Source: Prinia subflava (Eukaryota; Chordata; Aves; Passeriformes; Cisticolidae). From it: a stretch of DNA of 64,000 bases. This document shows positions 1 to 12,983 of this stretch, one piece after another. A program made the translations under genes and the position numbers. How positions within the stretch are numbered: position 1 is the stretch's first letter; each line of letters opens with the position of its first letter. The notes under the pieces are model-generated. The model did no database searches, was not told where the DNA came from, and saw only the letters and a list, made by a program, of their open reading frames with translations. Location: the NCBI RefSeq assembly GCF_021018805.1, contig NC_086247.1, positions 147,959,285 through 148,023,284 of the forward strand, given 5' to 3'.

Positions 1-3000
1 TCAGGAAAAATTTGGATATTGAGACCATATTTTCCCCAACTTTAAAAAGCTGTTATTAACGGGAATGCCCTGGGATGTTCTAAACTGCTCAAATTAGGTC
101 TGGCCTGTTCCAGTCATCTCCCATTACTTTCCAGTAAACACCAATAGTGTTATTGTAGGAGTGAATGGAAATTCCTGGAGCTTCTTGAAGGAGTTTTCTG
201 GGTAGATAGCCATAAAGCACACCCATGTTTCCCACCCAGCTTCCTGCAGTGCTGGTATATGGAAAGCAGAGGGGTGGTGCCAAAGACACGTTCAGATTTT
301 AACATTCCCCAGTTGCTCTAAGATCCTTTAAGGTGTTGTTGCTGTTAGTGTGAGTAGAGGAGCCTGGAAACAATTCTCATCTAGCATGGCAGAACAGAAA
401 GCCTTGGTGAGCTTTGGGCTTTCCCTTGTCCCCTGTGCTTGGCTCTTCTGGACAGGGCAGTGATGAGGGTGAGCTGTTCATATTCCCCAGGCTCCTCCTG
501 CTGTCTGGGAGTCAGCCTGGTGAAGGTGCCCAGCTGAACCCACTGTGCTCTGCAGCTTGAGATAATGCCACTTTTCTCCTCCTTCCACCATTTAAATTGG
601 GCTGGGAGAGGTTCTGCTGGGAAACTTTCTGTCTGCTGTGGGAATTGTGTCCCTGCTAGGTGCTTTGGCAGCACTGATTACTTGACTTTCCCAGTCAGGC
701 AAGGTAACTCGCAGTGGAGCAGCCAGAACTCTTCACTCTCCTCCTGCAGTGTGTTGATCTCTTGGCAGACAAAGTACAGCAGCTGTTTTGGGAGCTCCCT
801 CGTCATATAAGAGCCAATAATGAGATTTTATAGGAAATGATGGGAAAAAGCAAGGGTGGGCTGAGTGTAATCACATAGCTCATGCTCATTCTTCCACTTA
901 AAATTTCAGGCCTGGCTAAAGACCAATATTTACAATTAATAATCAAATATGCATTTTCATTAATGTACTGCCTGCAATAGACTGAATAACCCTGATTTAA
1001 ATATTTACTTGTGTGTGTTTTTCTAAATGTCTTTCCTAAGTAGCTTTGCAAACTGTTCACAAGGATTGCTTTGTCCTTTGCTGATTGTTCTGCCTCCAAG
1101 TATTTATCAAAATTGTGCTGCCAAAAGCTGGCAGAGAGAAATGATCCAGCTTGGAATTTAGCTTGGATCCTACAGCAAGCATTCTTGTAAGAAAACTCCT
1201 TTTTGAAGAACATGAACATGAGTGGGCAAGGACTTGCTTCTGGTTTTCCTGCAAAAGTTCCTTTGTTTGGACCATTCCCTTCAGTTGCCTTTTAAAGCTG
1301 ACTAGAAGAAAAGAATGCTTTGAACAAAGCCACTGCCTGAACTCTGTTTATGGGCTTAACTGTTGTGATCACGGGGACAGAAATGTTTTCTTGCCCCACT
1401 AGTTAAATTAAGTGCACATACTTTTTATAATTTGTGTTTGTTGCATCAGAGGATGAAGCTGTGAATGAGTGGAATGTGAAGGTTTACAACACCTGTAAGA
1501 ACGAAACATGAGGCCATCACTTTGCACTGCAGTAAAAAAGTTGAAAAACATTCTCTTAACAGCTAGCCCGGAGAGCTCATTCTAGTTGGATTCTCAGGAA
1601 AAAAACCCAACAATTTCTTGCCCACAGGGAGTTTGTTAGCTCGTTAAAATGGATGTGGTTTGAATGGGATCCTGAAACTCTTAACTCGGCCCAAGGCTTG
1701 CATAGTTGTGACTTGAGATCGGTCCAGCTTGGTGATTTTTGACTTAGAAGTGGCTGTGAACAGAAGACCCAAATTCCAGCTTGTAGGAACACTGACCCCC
1801 ATGAGAAGAATAAGCTGGTGATGGGGTGTGTGGTTGCTTGTGTGAACTCATCCTGAAGTTCGTGAGGGCCAGTCTGAGTGCAGTGACCCTTAGCAAAAGG
1901 ACGTGTCCAAATCTCTTTGGAAAATCAATTGCCTCTCCTTGGCTCTCCAAAAATTGGTTCTCATAGCAAAGGTTAATTGGAAGGACAAAGTCCATTCCTA
2001 TAAGGTTGAAATATCTGCTAAACAGCTCTTTTGCAGATATTTTTTGGCATTCTTACAGGTAGAAATTGTCTTAAGCTGCTGCATTTATGCAGTTCAGCCA
2101 AGCTTGTGAAGCAATAGGGTTGTGATTGTCTTGAGAGACCAACCCTGGATGTGATAATTTGTTCTTTATTAAAATTCTGGTGTGTTTGTGGGTTACAACT
2201 AAGTTTTTTTCTTATTAATGAGACCTGTAACTACTAAAGCATTTACAACTTGTCTTTTGCTACTGCTGTTACTCTGCAACTCACAAGCAGTTTGACTGAA
2301 CTTTTTCAGGAATACTTACGTCTCCAATACTTTGGCTTGAGGATTAAGACAAATTTGCTCCATTCACATGTCAGTGTTCCATCTGGTTCAAAGCAAAACC
2401 TCTCAGAGCCAGAGAAAAATTAACAATGCAGAATTGCAAATATCAATGCAGTCAGTAATTTTTTTCTGCAGTCTGGCTGAGTCTTTAGAACTGAGCATCA
2501 AACTGCTGTAAGGTTTTTAATGTTTTTGAAGCTACCTGTGTTTGAAATGTCCACTCAGCCCATTGGTATCTGAGCTGCAAATATGTTCTGTGTCGTCCAC
2601 TCTGCTACAGGTGTCCTTGCCTGGTTTTCTGTGGTCAGGAGCTTTGTTGGGCAGCTGGCCAAAATGAACCAAGTGCTCAAGAGCCAGCCAAGGAAAATAG
2701 AGCTTTAAAAACGTCACATTTTCTCTGGGCAGTCACAGATTGGAATATGTAACTGTGTCTGCTAAACATTTTGAAACCACAGAGTGTGGGGCCAGCTTGT
2801 AAGGTGCTTTTGCTGGGGAAACAGTGAGTGATGGTAATTATTATTTTAAATACAGATTAAATGCAGATATCTGAAGTGTTGCAGCTTAGGCTGGAGTTGT
2901 AAGCTAGACCTATCTTTAGTCAAGTGAAGGAGTGATCTCACCTAAACTGTTCTGGCCACAGCTGAGAAGGCTGTCCTTGTTGGGTAGGAGAAATAGCGAG

Positions 3001-3509
3001 TTTTAAGGCATCATCTGTTTCAGACGTGCCTCAGGATGAGAGGAATTATGCCCTAGACCACAGTGACTGTAAGGGGCTGTCCTTAGCTGTGGAGGTGTGA
3101 ACCAATTTAGATGAGATTATGCCTATCATAAAGGCAGGTCTGATTTGCAACTTCAGTCTGAGCTGAGAGCTCTTGAAGGTTTTCTTCACTAACAGCCGTT
3201 TCAAGCTGTTTTATAAAAACACCATGGGAATGAGGGGCTGTGTGACACTCAGAGCCTGCCCTGGGTTTTGCTGTTGGCTCTGCTGCAGGCTCAGTCTGTG
3301 GAATCTGGTGGATTGTTTAACCTGTTACTATTTCCTTTTATGTGCAAGACTGAGAATCCTGTGCTACTGTGCTCACCTGCTTAAACTGGTGAGGGGAAGG
3401 AAGGTGCAAGGAAGTGTTTCATGGGGCAGCACAGAGGCTTTGAATTTAATTGAGGTGGTTGGTGTGTGAACCACCTCACCAGATCTCAGACATTGGAAAG
3501 CCAACCCTA

Positions 3510-4097
3510 TCCAGGGCTGCAGCAAAACCAGTGCAGGCAGCACGTCAAGGGAAGTGGTTCTTCTTCTCTGTTCTTGCCTTGTGAGACCCCTCCTGCATTG
3601 CTGCATCCAGCTTTAGAGTCTTCAGCACAGGAAAGACATGGGTTTGTTGGAGCATGTCCAGAAGGTTGTGAAGCTGATGAGGAAGGATGGAGCACCTCTG
3701 CTGTGGAGACAAGCACAGAGAGTTGGGATTGTTCAGCCTGGAGAAGAGAAGGCTCTGGGGAGGCCTCAGAGCCCCTTCCAGTGCCTAAGAGGCCTCCAAG
3801 AGAGCTGGAGAGGGACTTTGGACAAGGGCATGGAATGATGGGACAAGGGGAAATGGCTTTAAAGTAAAAGAGGGTAGATTTAGATTAGGAAGAAATTCTT
3901 TCCTCTGGGGGTGCTGAGGCACTGGAACAGGTTGCCCAGAGAAGCTGTGACTGCCACATTCCTGGAAGTGTTCAAGGCCAGGTTGGAAGGGGCTTGGAGC
4001 AACCTGGGACAGTGGAAGGTGTCCCTGCCCATGGTGGGGGTTTTTAACTGGATGATCTTTAAGGTCCCTTCCAACCCAAACCATTCAATGATTCTAA
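3510..4097 (+). mobile_element. CR1 retroposon, 3' part
   Basis: Typical CR1 3' sequence: ggcctccaagagagctgg, gaacaggttgcccagagaag, cctggaagtgttcaaggcc, and a tail ending ccattcaatgattct. The 5' edge is uncertain. Confidence 0.85.
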
Positions 4098-5388
4098 GCC
4101 TCTTAAGATCCTGATACTATAAATTACCTCAGTAAGTCTACATAACTTGAAACACTTTTGTATCTAAGAAATTATCAAATCTAGGCAAGCTGCAGCCCTC
4201 CTGTTCATTGATACACTCACTTAAATGTAGAAATGAAGTGGTATAACCTAATGTATCATTAATGCAGAGTGCCATTTACCTGTGGGAGGCTATGATTTAG
4301 TGTTTTTCCTTGCTCAGTGGGTGGGTTGATGCTGCTAGCAAGATGTCAAAAAAAAAAAAAAAATGCAACAACTCGGCCACGAACCACGCAGCAGGATCGG
4401 AACTCAAAGCTTCCTCTTCCATTTAGCAGGTGCACATGACAATGCTCTTCATGCCTGCTCAGGGAGAGACTGAAATTTAAAAGTCCTTCCTCAGGCTAAC
4501 TTGTGGGTTTTGGTTTTGTTAGTGCTGCTGGCCATTCGTTCTCTCTCCTCTTGGAGATGTAACATTAATGCTGTTGCTGAAACAGCTTAAAAGTAATAGG
4601 AAGTGACATTTCAAAGTACTGCTGGCTTTTTACAGTGGTTTGTGCTTTACAAGCTCCTGGCATTCAGCTATGAAATCTCTCCCATAGGCCAGGTTCTGCT
4701 GGGAGGAAGTGTGGCATGTCCTGCTCCCGCTGAGCTGGTGGGAGCTGTGGTCAGGGAGCCTCTTGGTCTGCCTGCACACATTTCTTGTGCGGGTTATCAC
4801 AGTCCCATCACTGTAGCTCCTTTGTATCTTAAAATACCCTTTGTTTCATGTTGTAATACAGCACAATGTGGTTGTGTACAAAGCTCACTTCTGATGCCTT
4901 TTGGGAATGGGGTTATTCCTTTTTGGATTGGGAGTGGAGATGGAGGAGCGTGAAAAACATTCCAACCTTACAGAAACAGAGTGTGCAAAGTGGGGACCAA
5001 ATCTAAGGTGGCAAGAAAATCAACCCTTAAAAGTGCTCTGTGAGCAAGACCCCAAGTTGATTTCTCATTTGCTGGTTTTCTGGAGATACTGGAGAAGCAT
5101 CAGTGGTCTGTGCACTGCTGTTTATTCAAACCTTCTGACACGTGTGTCTGGTGGGCAAACAGGGTTCCATTCATTACTCCTAGGGCAAATTCCACTTCTT
5201 GGGGAGAGTCAGGGTTCTCCCTCCTGAGTCTCTATTTCTCTGATACAGAGGTTCCTGCAAGTCCATAAAACTTACCTCGAGCCACAGCTAGGTGTTGGAG
5301 TGACTGGCTGCTTTCAGCAGGAGTTGGGCTCTACATAACAATGGCTGTGAAAACCTTGATGTCTTTACACAGACAGAGAATGCCAGAT

Positions 5389-5456
5389 TTTTCCATGCAC
5401 TATGGAATTTTTCTATGCAGTATGGAATTTTTCTATGCACTATGGAATTTTTCCTT
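5389..5456. repeat. 20-bp tandem repeat, about 3.4 copies
   Basis: Unit tatggaatttttctatgcac; it lies in a WDR86 intron. Confidence 0.9.
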
Positions 5457-6299
5457 GCTGAGCTTCCAGGCTTTGTGTAGTTTGTTTACTTTGAACTGGT
5501 TGGTGTTGTAGTCTTGCACAGGTCAGTTATTTTCTCTCTGTCTCTGTTCCCCAGCTGCAATCCTTCCTTTCACCATTCTCTGTCCTCTCGATGTGGAACA
5601 AACCCCATCCTCCCCACCAGTGAGTTCTCACAGTGTGCAGGATGACTGGTGCAATAAAGGGTAACACACAGCAGAAGACAATCTGCTTGAAGATGTTTAA
5701 ATAACTGTGTCAGGATAGTTACTTATTTAATCATTCAATAACAGTCTAAAAAGACTTGTGGAAATGCAGATACAGAACAATTTCAAGGAAGAGTTACTGT
5801 TTGTGAAGACTGACCTTGTGCAGAGTGATCATACTAAACATAAACCCCGGTTTATGGTGTGTAGGATTTTAATTTTAATTTACCTTTTTTTTAAAAAAAT
5901 GCTACTAGTTTTTTTTTTTTGTAATTAAAACATAACAATCTGGTAAGAGTTCTCGTCAAATTATGCTGTGCAGAAACAACACTGCTGGGAGGGTTTAGTA
6001 ATGTAACTGATTACAATGCAGGGTTAGCATTGTTAAGCTCCCTGGAATCCTGCCTGCTGGCACAAGCAGATGGGCTAAGATTTTTATGTTCTGGAAGCTG
6101 GGGGCTGTTTTTAAAACCCAGAAGTTAATGGGAGATGCGACTATGAGGAACTCAGGGTTGGTTTGCTCACCACTCCTCTGTTTCAAGGCATGGCTTGTTG
6201 CTCTCTCAGTTGGAAAATGTGACTTAGGATGGGTCCCTTCAGTTCTTTCACCAAGGGGCCTTTAGGGGCCGTTGCTGATGTGTTTTTCTGTCCCCTCAG

Positions 6300-6435
6300 C
6301 TGGTGAATCGTCACCTGTACTCGGGGAGTGCGGACAGGACAGTGAAGTGCTGGTTTGTGGACACTGGGGAGCGGATCCAGACCTACAAGGCTCACAAGCA
6401 CAGCGTTAGCACTTTGAAATACCACGCTGGCATCT
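6300..6435 (+). CDS. WDR86: WDR86 exon (third from the end)
   Basis: The acceptor is tcccctcag before 6300 and the donor is gtaagt at 6436. It encodes LVNRHLYSGSADRTVKCW and on to KYHAGI, one WD blade plus the linker to the next, and ends in phase 1. Confidence 0.93.
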
Positions 6436-9400
6436 GTAAGTTGCCTTTCCTATGTTCTTCAGCCCCCTCCAGTCTCCTTTTCAATGTTTATCTTTGATTA
6501 AAGGATATTAATGGAGAATAATTTTGAACACTTGTGAAGTTGTCACTTTTTTTCAACTCCAGCATGTTTATGTTCCAAACTGCTGCACCACTCCATGTGG
6601 GAAGCTTAGGCCTTCCCTCCATTTTCCACCTTCCTCTTCTTACAAATGAAGAGGCAGTTGTTTTGTTTCTGTTGCCAAGGGAAGTGGTTTAAATCCTGAG
6701 CTCTCTGGGGGTTGTTTGTGTAGCTGTGGTTTAACCTTACTCGTCTGGTGTCTGTCACCTGCTTCTGCTGCATGCTGGGGACAGCAATTGCTGCTGCAGG
6801 ACACATAGCCCTGTGCCTCTCTCTGCTGCCTTGCAGGCTCTGTGTAACACCCTGTCCTAAGCTAGAATCACACCTCAGATGCTCACTGCTCCTTTCTAAC
6901 TGTTAGGCTTCCTTCTCAGGCTCTGACCACCTCCTAGACTCATTTTCCACACGTTCTTTTCCTGTTATCTATCATCATTCACAGATTTGTTCCCCAAATC
7001 ACTTTCCTCCAGTAGCCAAGCAGTGCTTGCCTTACTAATGCTCAGGACTCAGCTCTCCCACGTTCAGTCCTCCTGTTTACAGTGGGTTTTGTACATCAGT
7101 GCCCATTGCTGACATTACAGGATATTCTGACCATCAAACCTCCCTCAATAAATCCCTCTCTGTGCTGGCTTTCCTTCTGCATGTCTAAGTTTGGGTTGCC
7201 AGACAGCACCTCTGTTTTTATCAGTGAACCTCTCTCTGTCATCTTGGTCTTATCCTGTGGTGTTTGACTTGATGTACCTTCACTTGCTTCCCAAAAAACA
7301 ACTTCTTTCCTTCTCTCCTCTCCTGAAGGAGGTGGCCATGGCTGTCTTAAGCTAACCTAGACGTTCACAGCGCTTTCCTGATTTTGATTTCTGCACTTCA
7401 GCTTTGAAGTGAACACACATCACACTAAATGGGTGGTTGCTATCTGGGCCTTGATCTCTCATTTGGCAGCTCCTCAGTGTGGTGGTGATAAATGGCTGAC
7501 AGATGCAAGATGGTGCACGTTAGCAGAGTTGTACCTGCACACTTTAGTGGCAGTTGTCTGGCACTGTGCTTGCCTGACTACATTTATAACCCAGGAACTG
7601 AACTGATTTCTTAATTATGTTTGGAAACTCAGCATGTAACCAAGCCCAGAGGTAGAATTTTAGTCAGGAAACCTTGTTTTGGTCTTCCTTTCAACATGAG
7701 TCCCACATCACTGCTTTTCTCCAGTAAAATGTTTATTTATAATTTATGGTTATTTCAGCTCTCCTCACCTCCATGGCAGAATTACTCCATTCTGCCCTAC
7801 CTGCAGGTTGTAATTTCTGCTGATTTCAGCTTTCACCATTTGCTAGAAGGCTGAAATGGAAGGGGAAAGGGTCTGAACCTACACTGCACCTTCAAGTTAT
7901 TATTGCTCCAAGATGCAGTCAGGGAGAGCAAGGGAAACGAACCAGAAATTGGAATCTGGGATGATCACTGGCAGACAAAGTACTGATGATTTTGCTTGGG
8001 TGTTTTCCCCCTTTGATTATAAAGACACAAACCAAAACACTGATTTTGTCAAGGCTAGCCAAAGCTAAGTTGATGTTTGCCTGATCCTGTGATGAGCATT
8101 CATGTCTGGGTGGGAGACAGAGATTGTCTCCCTCATTAATGAGACCTCCAGAGCTGCATTTTTTCAGTGTTGATACTGCTGTTCATGCAACCTCTAGAGA
8201 CTTGACCAAACTGCAAAGAAACAAAAGTTTTAGCTCAAACAAAAGTTTCATTGTGTGATGCCACCCTCACCAGCTCTGCAGCTTTCTCTCTCTTCCCCCT
8301 CATTCTTCTACCCTGCCATACACATACATTATTCTTCCACCACTCTTTTTTTGAATTAAAATGCAGACAATATTGCTGCATTTAGTCAGACCTGTGAAGA
8401 ACATCTTGATAGTGTGATAGAACAGTTCACAGAGTTATTTAAGACCTTGTTTTAAATCAAATGCAAAAATACTAAAAGTGTCAAACAGGGAGTATCAAAT
8501 TGTTCCACTTGAAGGGTAGAAAAAAAGTTCTGGAAAAATATTAAGAACTTGTTTGAATGCATTGTATGCACTTTAATCAATGAAAGAGGAAATTTCCCCT
8601 TAAGAATTAACTTATATACTATGATTGCTTGCATTATTGTGGTGCATTCATCATTTATTTCCACAATATCTAATAATTTTGTTAGAATTAGAATTATAAA
8701 GACATGTTAACTGGATACCAGTTTTGGAACTAGTAGCTTAAATTTAGTGTAGCTTAAAATTCTATTTGTTCACCTGGGACAGATCAGAACTGTCTCTCAA
8801 AAATGTGGAGAAAATTATTTAAATTATGTTTGTTATGGTTTATGTCACATTTGAACCAGTGCAAGAACATGAAAAATCATCTCTGCCAAAACGTGGTAAT
8901 CTTCTGTTAGATCTTAATTCTGCTGCTTTCTCCCTGATCAGTGCACAAAGGCTCATTGCCCCAAAGTGTTTGTGGCCTAAATAAGAAAACAGAGTGAAGA
9001 AAGAGAGGAAAAATACATGTATGTTTCCAAAATCACTTTATAGTACACAGGGAGTCCAAAAGATGTGAAAACTAAGCATTAAATCATCAGAATGTGTTTC
9101 CAGTGCCTTTCCTCAGTCTGCTTGTGTAATTAATAGCACAGGGAATATTACAGCTGGTTCTCAATCTAATTTATTTAATGATATGTTGATTATTTTTCTC
9201 TTAAAGTATGTGCACAGCCGTTTAAAATTTAATGTGGTTTATATTTTTTCATGTTGCAAAAGCTCCAGGGGAATGTTTCAAAACTGTTCTTCCAAGAGTC
9301 TGTGAAAATTAGGTAAAAAATGAAAATAAATTTTATTTTGTTGTTGTTTATTTCACAGGTGGTATATATAAGTATATATTTAAATGCTAAATCTGGATTA

Positions 9401-12400
9401 GATCAACAGCTCTTATTTGAAATTCAGAGGTAGGGAGAGACTTTCTAAATCCAGAGTAACAGTTCAAAAGACATAAAGGATGTCTGTCAAAAGGGAAGTT
9501 CTGATAGCAACAGCTGAAGTAAACAGCTGCATAGTGAAAACAGCTCTTTATTGGTTCCTACTCTGCATGTCTGTAACAGAATTAAGTGATTTCCACTCAC
9601 TGGGAAAAAATCAGTGCCTGTTCCCTGCTTTACTTTGTTGCTGCTGTTTTTATTTTGCAGAGTGGGACACGATGCTTTTTCAGGACCCTGCTGGAAATTG
9701 AATTATAGTGGCCCATGTAAAGTGACATTGATTTTCCACACCCAGATATTTCTTGGAGCTGTACCCAGGAGGTGCCCAGCTCGCTGCTGTTTCATTTGAA
9801 TTTAAAAAGCTCGTGGCAGTACATAGTCTGTTCTCTCATCTGTTGTTGTAGTCCTGAATTTACAACCATGATAATTTCTTCACCTCTCTTTAGAGATTCA
9901 GTTCCTGACTTCTCCCAAAAGATAAGGAATCTTCTGGCTTCAGGCACTCCAGTTTTTCTTTCCATGCTAGTGACTTTTACAAAGACATGAAATGCAGGGA
10001 GCAGTGAATATATTGCTTTTTGCAGCTCTGAAATATTTATCTCTGGATAAACTTGAGGAGTCTGAGTTAACTGAAGGAAAGTGTTTATCAGGAGAGTTTG
10101 TAACTTTTAAAGCACAAAAATGGGCTCCTTTTTGGGCATATTGCTAAGTGCAAAATCTAAATAGTAATCCTGCCTTACAGTTTCTGGATGCAGCAGTCTG
10201 AGGCTCTGATGTGAAGATCCTGAAGTGTTGAGAAATTGTTCTTTGAACATGTAAGGTACTCTAAGAAAACCTGATGAATAGCCAAAATTCCTGGTCATGC
10301 TCAATTTAGTTACCCCAGCCCTGCCTCTCTTGCAGCAGCAGAGGTGATGGAAACACTGCAGTACTGAATAGAAAGCTGTAAATAACTCTGGTAAAACAAA
10401 TGAAAGGTTTAGTGGAAATCCTTAAAACCAGACTTGAGATAAATTGCCTGCTTAGAATTATTGAGGCACTTCTAGGCTGGGAAATAGCTGTGGAAGAGAA
10501 GAGCAGAAATAGATACTTGAAGCATGTGTAGAGTGAAATTCTGGTGTGTGTAGGAACTTCAGGTTTAAATCAGTTCAGTGTTTCAAAAACTGTAACAAAA
10601 CAAGCATGCTGGGGTCAGCAAAATGAAAATGGTCTGGTTTGTCTGAGGAGAGAATCAAAATGATACATCATGCCCCTCTGGGAGCTGGTTTTAGGTGCAT
10701 TTTTGAATTTGTATGAAGTGTCCTCACGTGGCTGCTCACATCTGGCTGTGCTGTGTGGTTGTGTGTCAGTGTTCACAGGAAGTGGTGATGCCTGTGCAAG
10801 AGCTTTCAATTCCAGGAGCGGGGTCCTGCAGAAGATCTTCCGAGGACACAAGTTCATCATCAACTGTATCCAGGTCAGCAAGGGGTTTCGTGGGGGGGTT
10901 TCTTTCTTTTGATTGCTCCCTCCGTTGTTTTGTGGGTGTGGCTGACTGCTCTGTGCGTCTTGGATTGGATGTTGTTCCAGCATAAGACTTGAATATTCTG
11001 TATGTAATTTTAGAAAAGCATGGTAATAATATTAATAAGTGAATAATAATAAGGATAAGTGAAACGATGGAATGAGTCCCCAGGGACAGCCCTGTGTCTG
11101 GGATTGGGTTTTTTTCAGGTCAGGTTGGTAAGCAGCCACAAGAACTGAGACAGATGAACTGATGCTGTGTGGGGCACAGAATGGACTCCAGCCTCATGAG
11201 ACCCTTCCCATTACAAGACACTAATGAGAAGTGTTTCAGTGCTCTAAGGGGAAAAGAGGTTCCTGCCTTATGCAGGCAGAATAATGATAGCATCATCCCC
11301 CAAACCACCCTGGGACATGGCATCCCTAAAGAGTCTGCAGCAGCTCAGTTGTGATATCTGACCCACATCCTGCCACTGGCTTAAAACTGAGAGTTAACGT
11401 TGTTTGCGCATTGTCGAGGCTCAAGTGAGACTGGCATTTAGTAGTTAAAACAGGAGGAATTAGTAATCCTTGGTGGCCGTGCAAAGACCATGGAATCAAA
11501 GAGGGGTTTGCATTGGAAGGGACCTCATTCCAACCCCCCTGCCATGGGCAGGGACACCTTCCACTAGGCCAGATTGCTCAGTGCCCCTTCCAATCTGGCC
11601 TTGAACACTTCCATGGATGGGGCAGCCATTCCCAGGATCTGCATCTCCCTGCATTGGGATCTCAGAGTAAGCTTGTGCAGGATGAAGATTTTCATTAACA
11701 ATGTGAGACGTTGGTAATTCTGACAGGCTAACAGTCCAAAGAAAAAGAGAGGAGATAAAATTCCTTTTGCGGCTGATCCCAAGCACATAAAGTTGTAAAT
11801 ACAGTTTTTTCTTGTATATTCTTCTGAATTAGCAAGTGGCTGGATGATCTTAAACTGCAAACTCCTGGCGCTGGGCAGTTGTGGGGCAGGCAGGCACCTG
11901 GATGTGTTTGAGGAGTTCCTGATAAAATCACCCTGGGTAGCCCCGAGTATTGACCAGACCAAAGCTTGGCTTTGTATTCTTCTTTGTAACTTAATTTCCA
12001 ACTGTACTGGGGCAAAAAAAAAAAATCAGGAAGAGAGAGGACTGCAGAGTGGCAACCTTAAGAAGATCTTAAGTATAATAACGAGGGCTGGATGAGGGGT
12101 GTGTGGTGCTTGTGTGGTACTTCCTGGAAGCCAGGGAGATGCTGTCACAGCACAGACAGGCACCCATGACTGATACAGGAAAAGGGAGATCACCAGGACT
12201 GGTGTCTGGTTTCCAAGGACAATTGGAAACATTACCAATAGCAGAAATGGTTCATAAAGGAAATGGAACCAGTGAATCCGGGTGAAATTACTGCAGGTTT
12301 TGAAGAACAATGGAATTTGAAGGAGGAATCGTACCACTAACTTAGTGCAAAGGAAGAAGGGAAGTGAGAAAGGAAGCATTCCTGAACCCCCCACTGCCCA

Positions 12401-12983
12401 TTGATGATGATTTTGGTGCCCCCTTAAGCTCCACATCCAAACCAGCAGTCTGAAAACAGTGCAGAAACTCCCAGCCACAGCCTGCTCCAACACAGAGTTT
12501 AGTTCTCCATTGCTTTTCTAGAGAGCCTGGGTTATAAATAACTCTTGCTGTTTATGGCCCTGTGAAGTGGCTGAGAAATGAGTCCTGCCTTGGTAATGTC
12601 TCATCCCACTTCAGCAGCTTTTGTGATAATTTATACTGGCTCTTGCAAGGAGCTCAGGCCTTAAGTGTTGGGATCAAGCTGTGTTTGCTCTGATTTTTTG
12701 CCAGTTTAATTGTGCTGATTCTGAGCAGTAAGGCTCAGTATTAAGCATGACCCTGTTGTTCCAGATCCACAACGAGCTGCTCTACACAGCTTCCCACGAT
12801 GGCACGCTGCGGATTTGGGACATCCGGGGGATATGCAAGAGAAACAAGCGGCGCTTGAAGAAGGAGAGGTCTGTGCAGGGCAGGAGCTCCCAGAAGGGGA
12901 GTCTGTCCCGGCTCTTCAACAATAAAGTTGGCTGTATGGTACAGCAGGAGAACAGGGAACACGAGGCTGTTGAACTGATGTGA
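6300..12983 (+). CDS. WDR86: WDR86, 3' part: last three coding exons
   Basis: Join 6300-6435, 10770-10873, 12765-12983 (136+104+219 nt), which gives 152 in-frame codons and a TGA stop. The product shows the last three WD40 blades: SGSADRTVKCW in the first exon, TGSGDACARAF in the second and TASHDGTLRIWDIRG in the third. A basic tail follows (KRNKRRLKKER), then SLSRLFNNKVGC, which closely resembles the end of human WDR86. Every junction has an AG acceptor and GT donor, and the first two exons sum to a whole number of codons. Human WDR86 is about 376 residues, so the N-terminal blades must lie before position 1; I saw no further WD exon in 1-6299. The molecular role of WDR86 is not well established; a beta-propeller suggests a protein-binding scaffold. 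It is convergent with NUB1, as in human 7q36. Confidence 0.93.
6436..10769 (+). other. WDR86 intron, no feature seen
   Basis: AT-rich intron of 4.3 kb. Short frames only; I recognise no exon and no repeat family in it. Confidence 0.6.
10770..10873 (+). CDS. WDR86: WDR86 exon (second from the end)
   Basis: The acceptor is gtgtcag before 10770 and the donor is gtcagc at 10874. The first two bases complete a Leu codon with the previous exon; then it reads FTGSGDACARAF and on to FIINCIQ. A second CAG at 10775-10777 is a possible alternative acceptor, but it would shift the frame and lose the conserved LFTG. Confidence 0.92.
10874..12764 (+). other. WDR86 intron with one CR1 fragment
   Basis: Intron of 1.9 kb. 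Apart from the antisense CR1 tail at 11488-11636 nothing is recognised. Confidence 0.6.
11488..11636 (-). mobile_element. CR1 3' fragment, antisense
   Basis: Reverse complement of the CR1 tail: ggaagggacctcattccaac, ctgccatgggcagggacacc and ggccttgaacacttccatgg. Confidence 0.85.
12765..12983 (+). CDS. WDR86: WDR86 last coding exon
   Basis: The acceptor is ttccag before 12765. It encodes IHNELLYTASHDGTLRIWDI, a lysine/arginine-rich stretch, SLSRLFNNKVGC and a short acidic end VELM, then TGA at 12981-12983. The basic insert looks longer than in my recollection of the human protein. Confidence 0.93.
   Translation: MHNELLYTASHDGTLRIWDIRGICKRNKRRLKKERSVQGRSSQKGSLSRLFNNKVGCMVQQENREHEAVELM

Larger units (their letters stand above)
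1..6299 (+). other. WDR86 intron, no exon seen
   Basis: No reading frame here matches the missing WDR86 blades or any family I recognise. It contains a CR1 copy (3510-4097), an A-run near 4350 and a 20-bp tandem repeat (5389-5456). Confidence 0.6.

Noticed and set aside
12026..12493. 155-codon minus-strand frame in a WDR86 intron
   Set aside because: No family recognised and no splice or start context; intronic chance frame.
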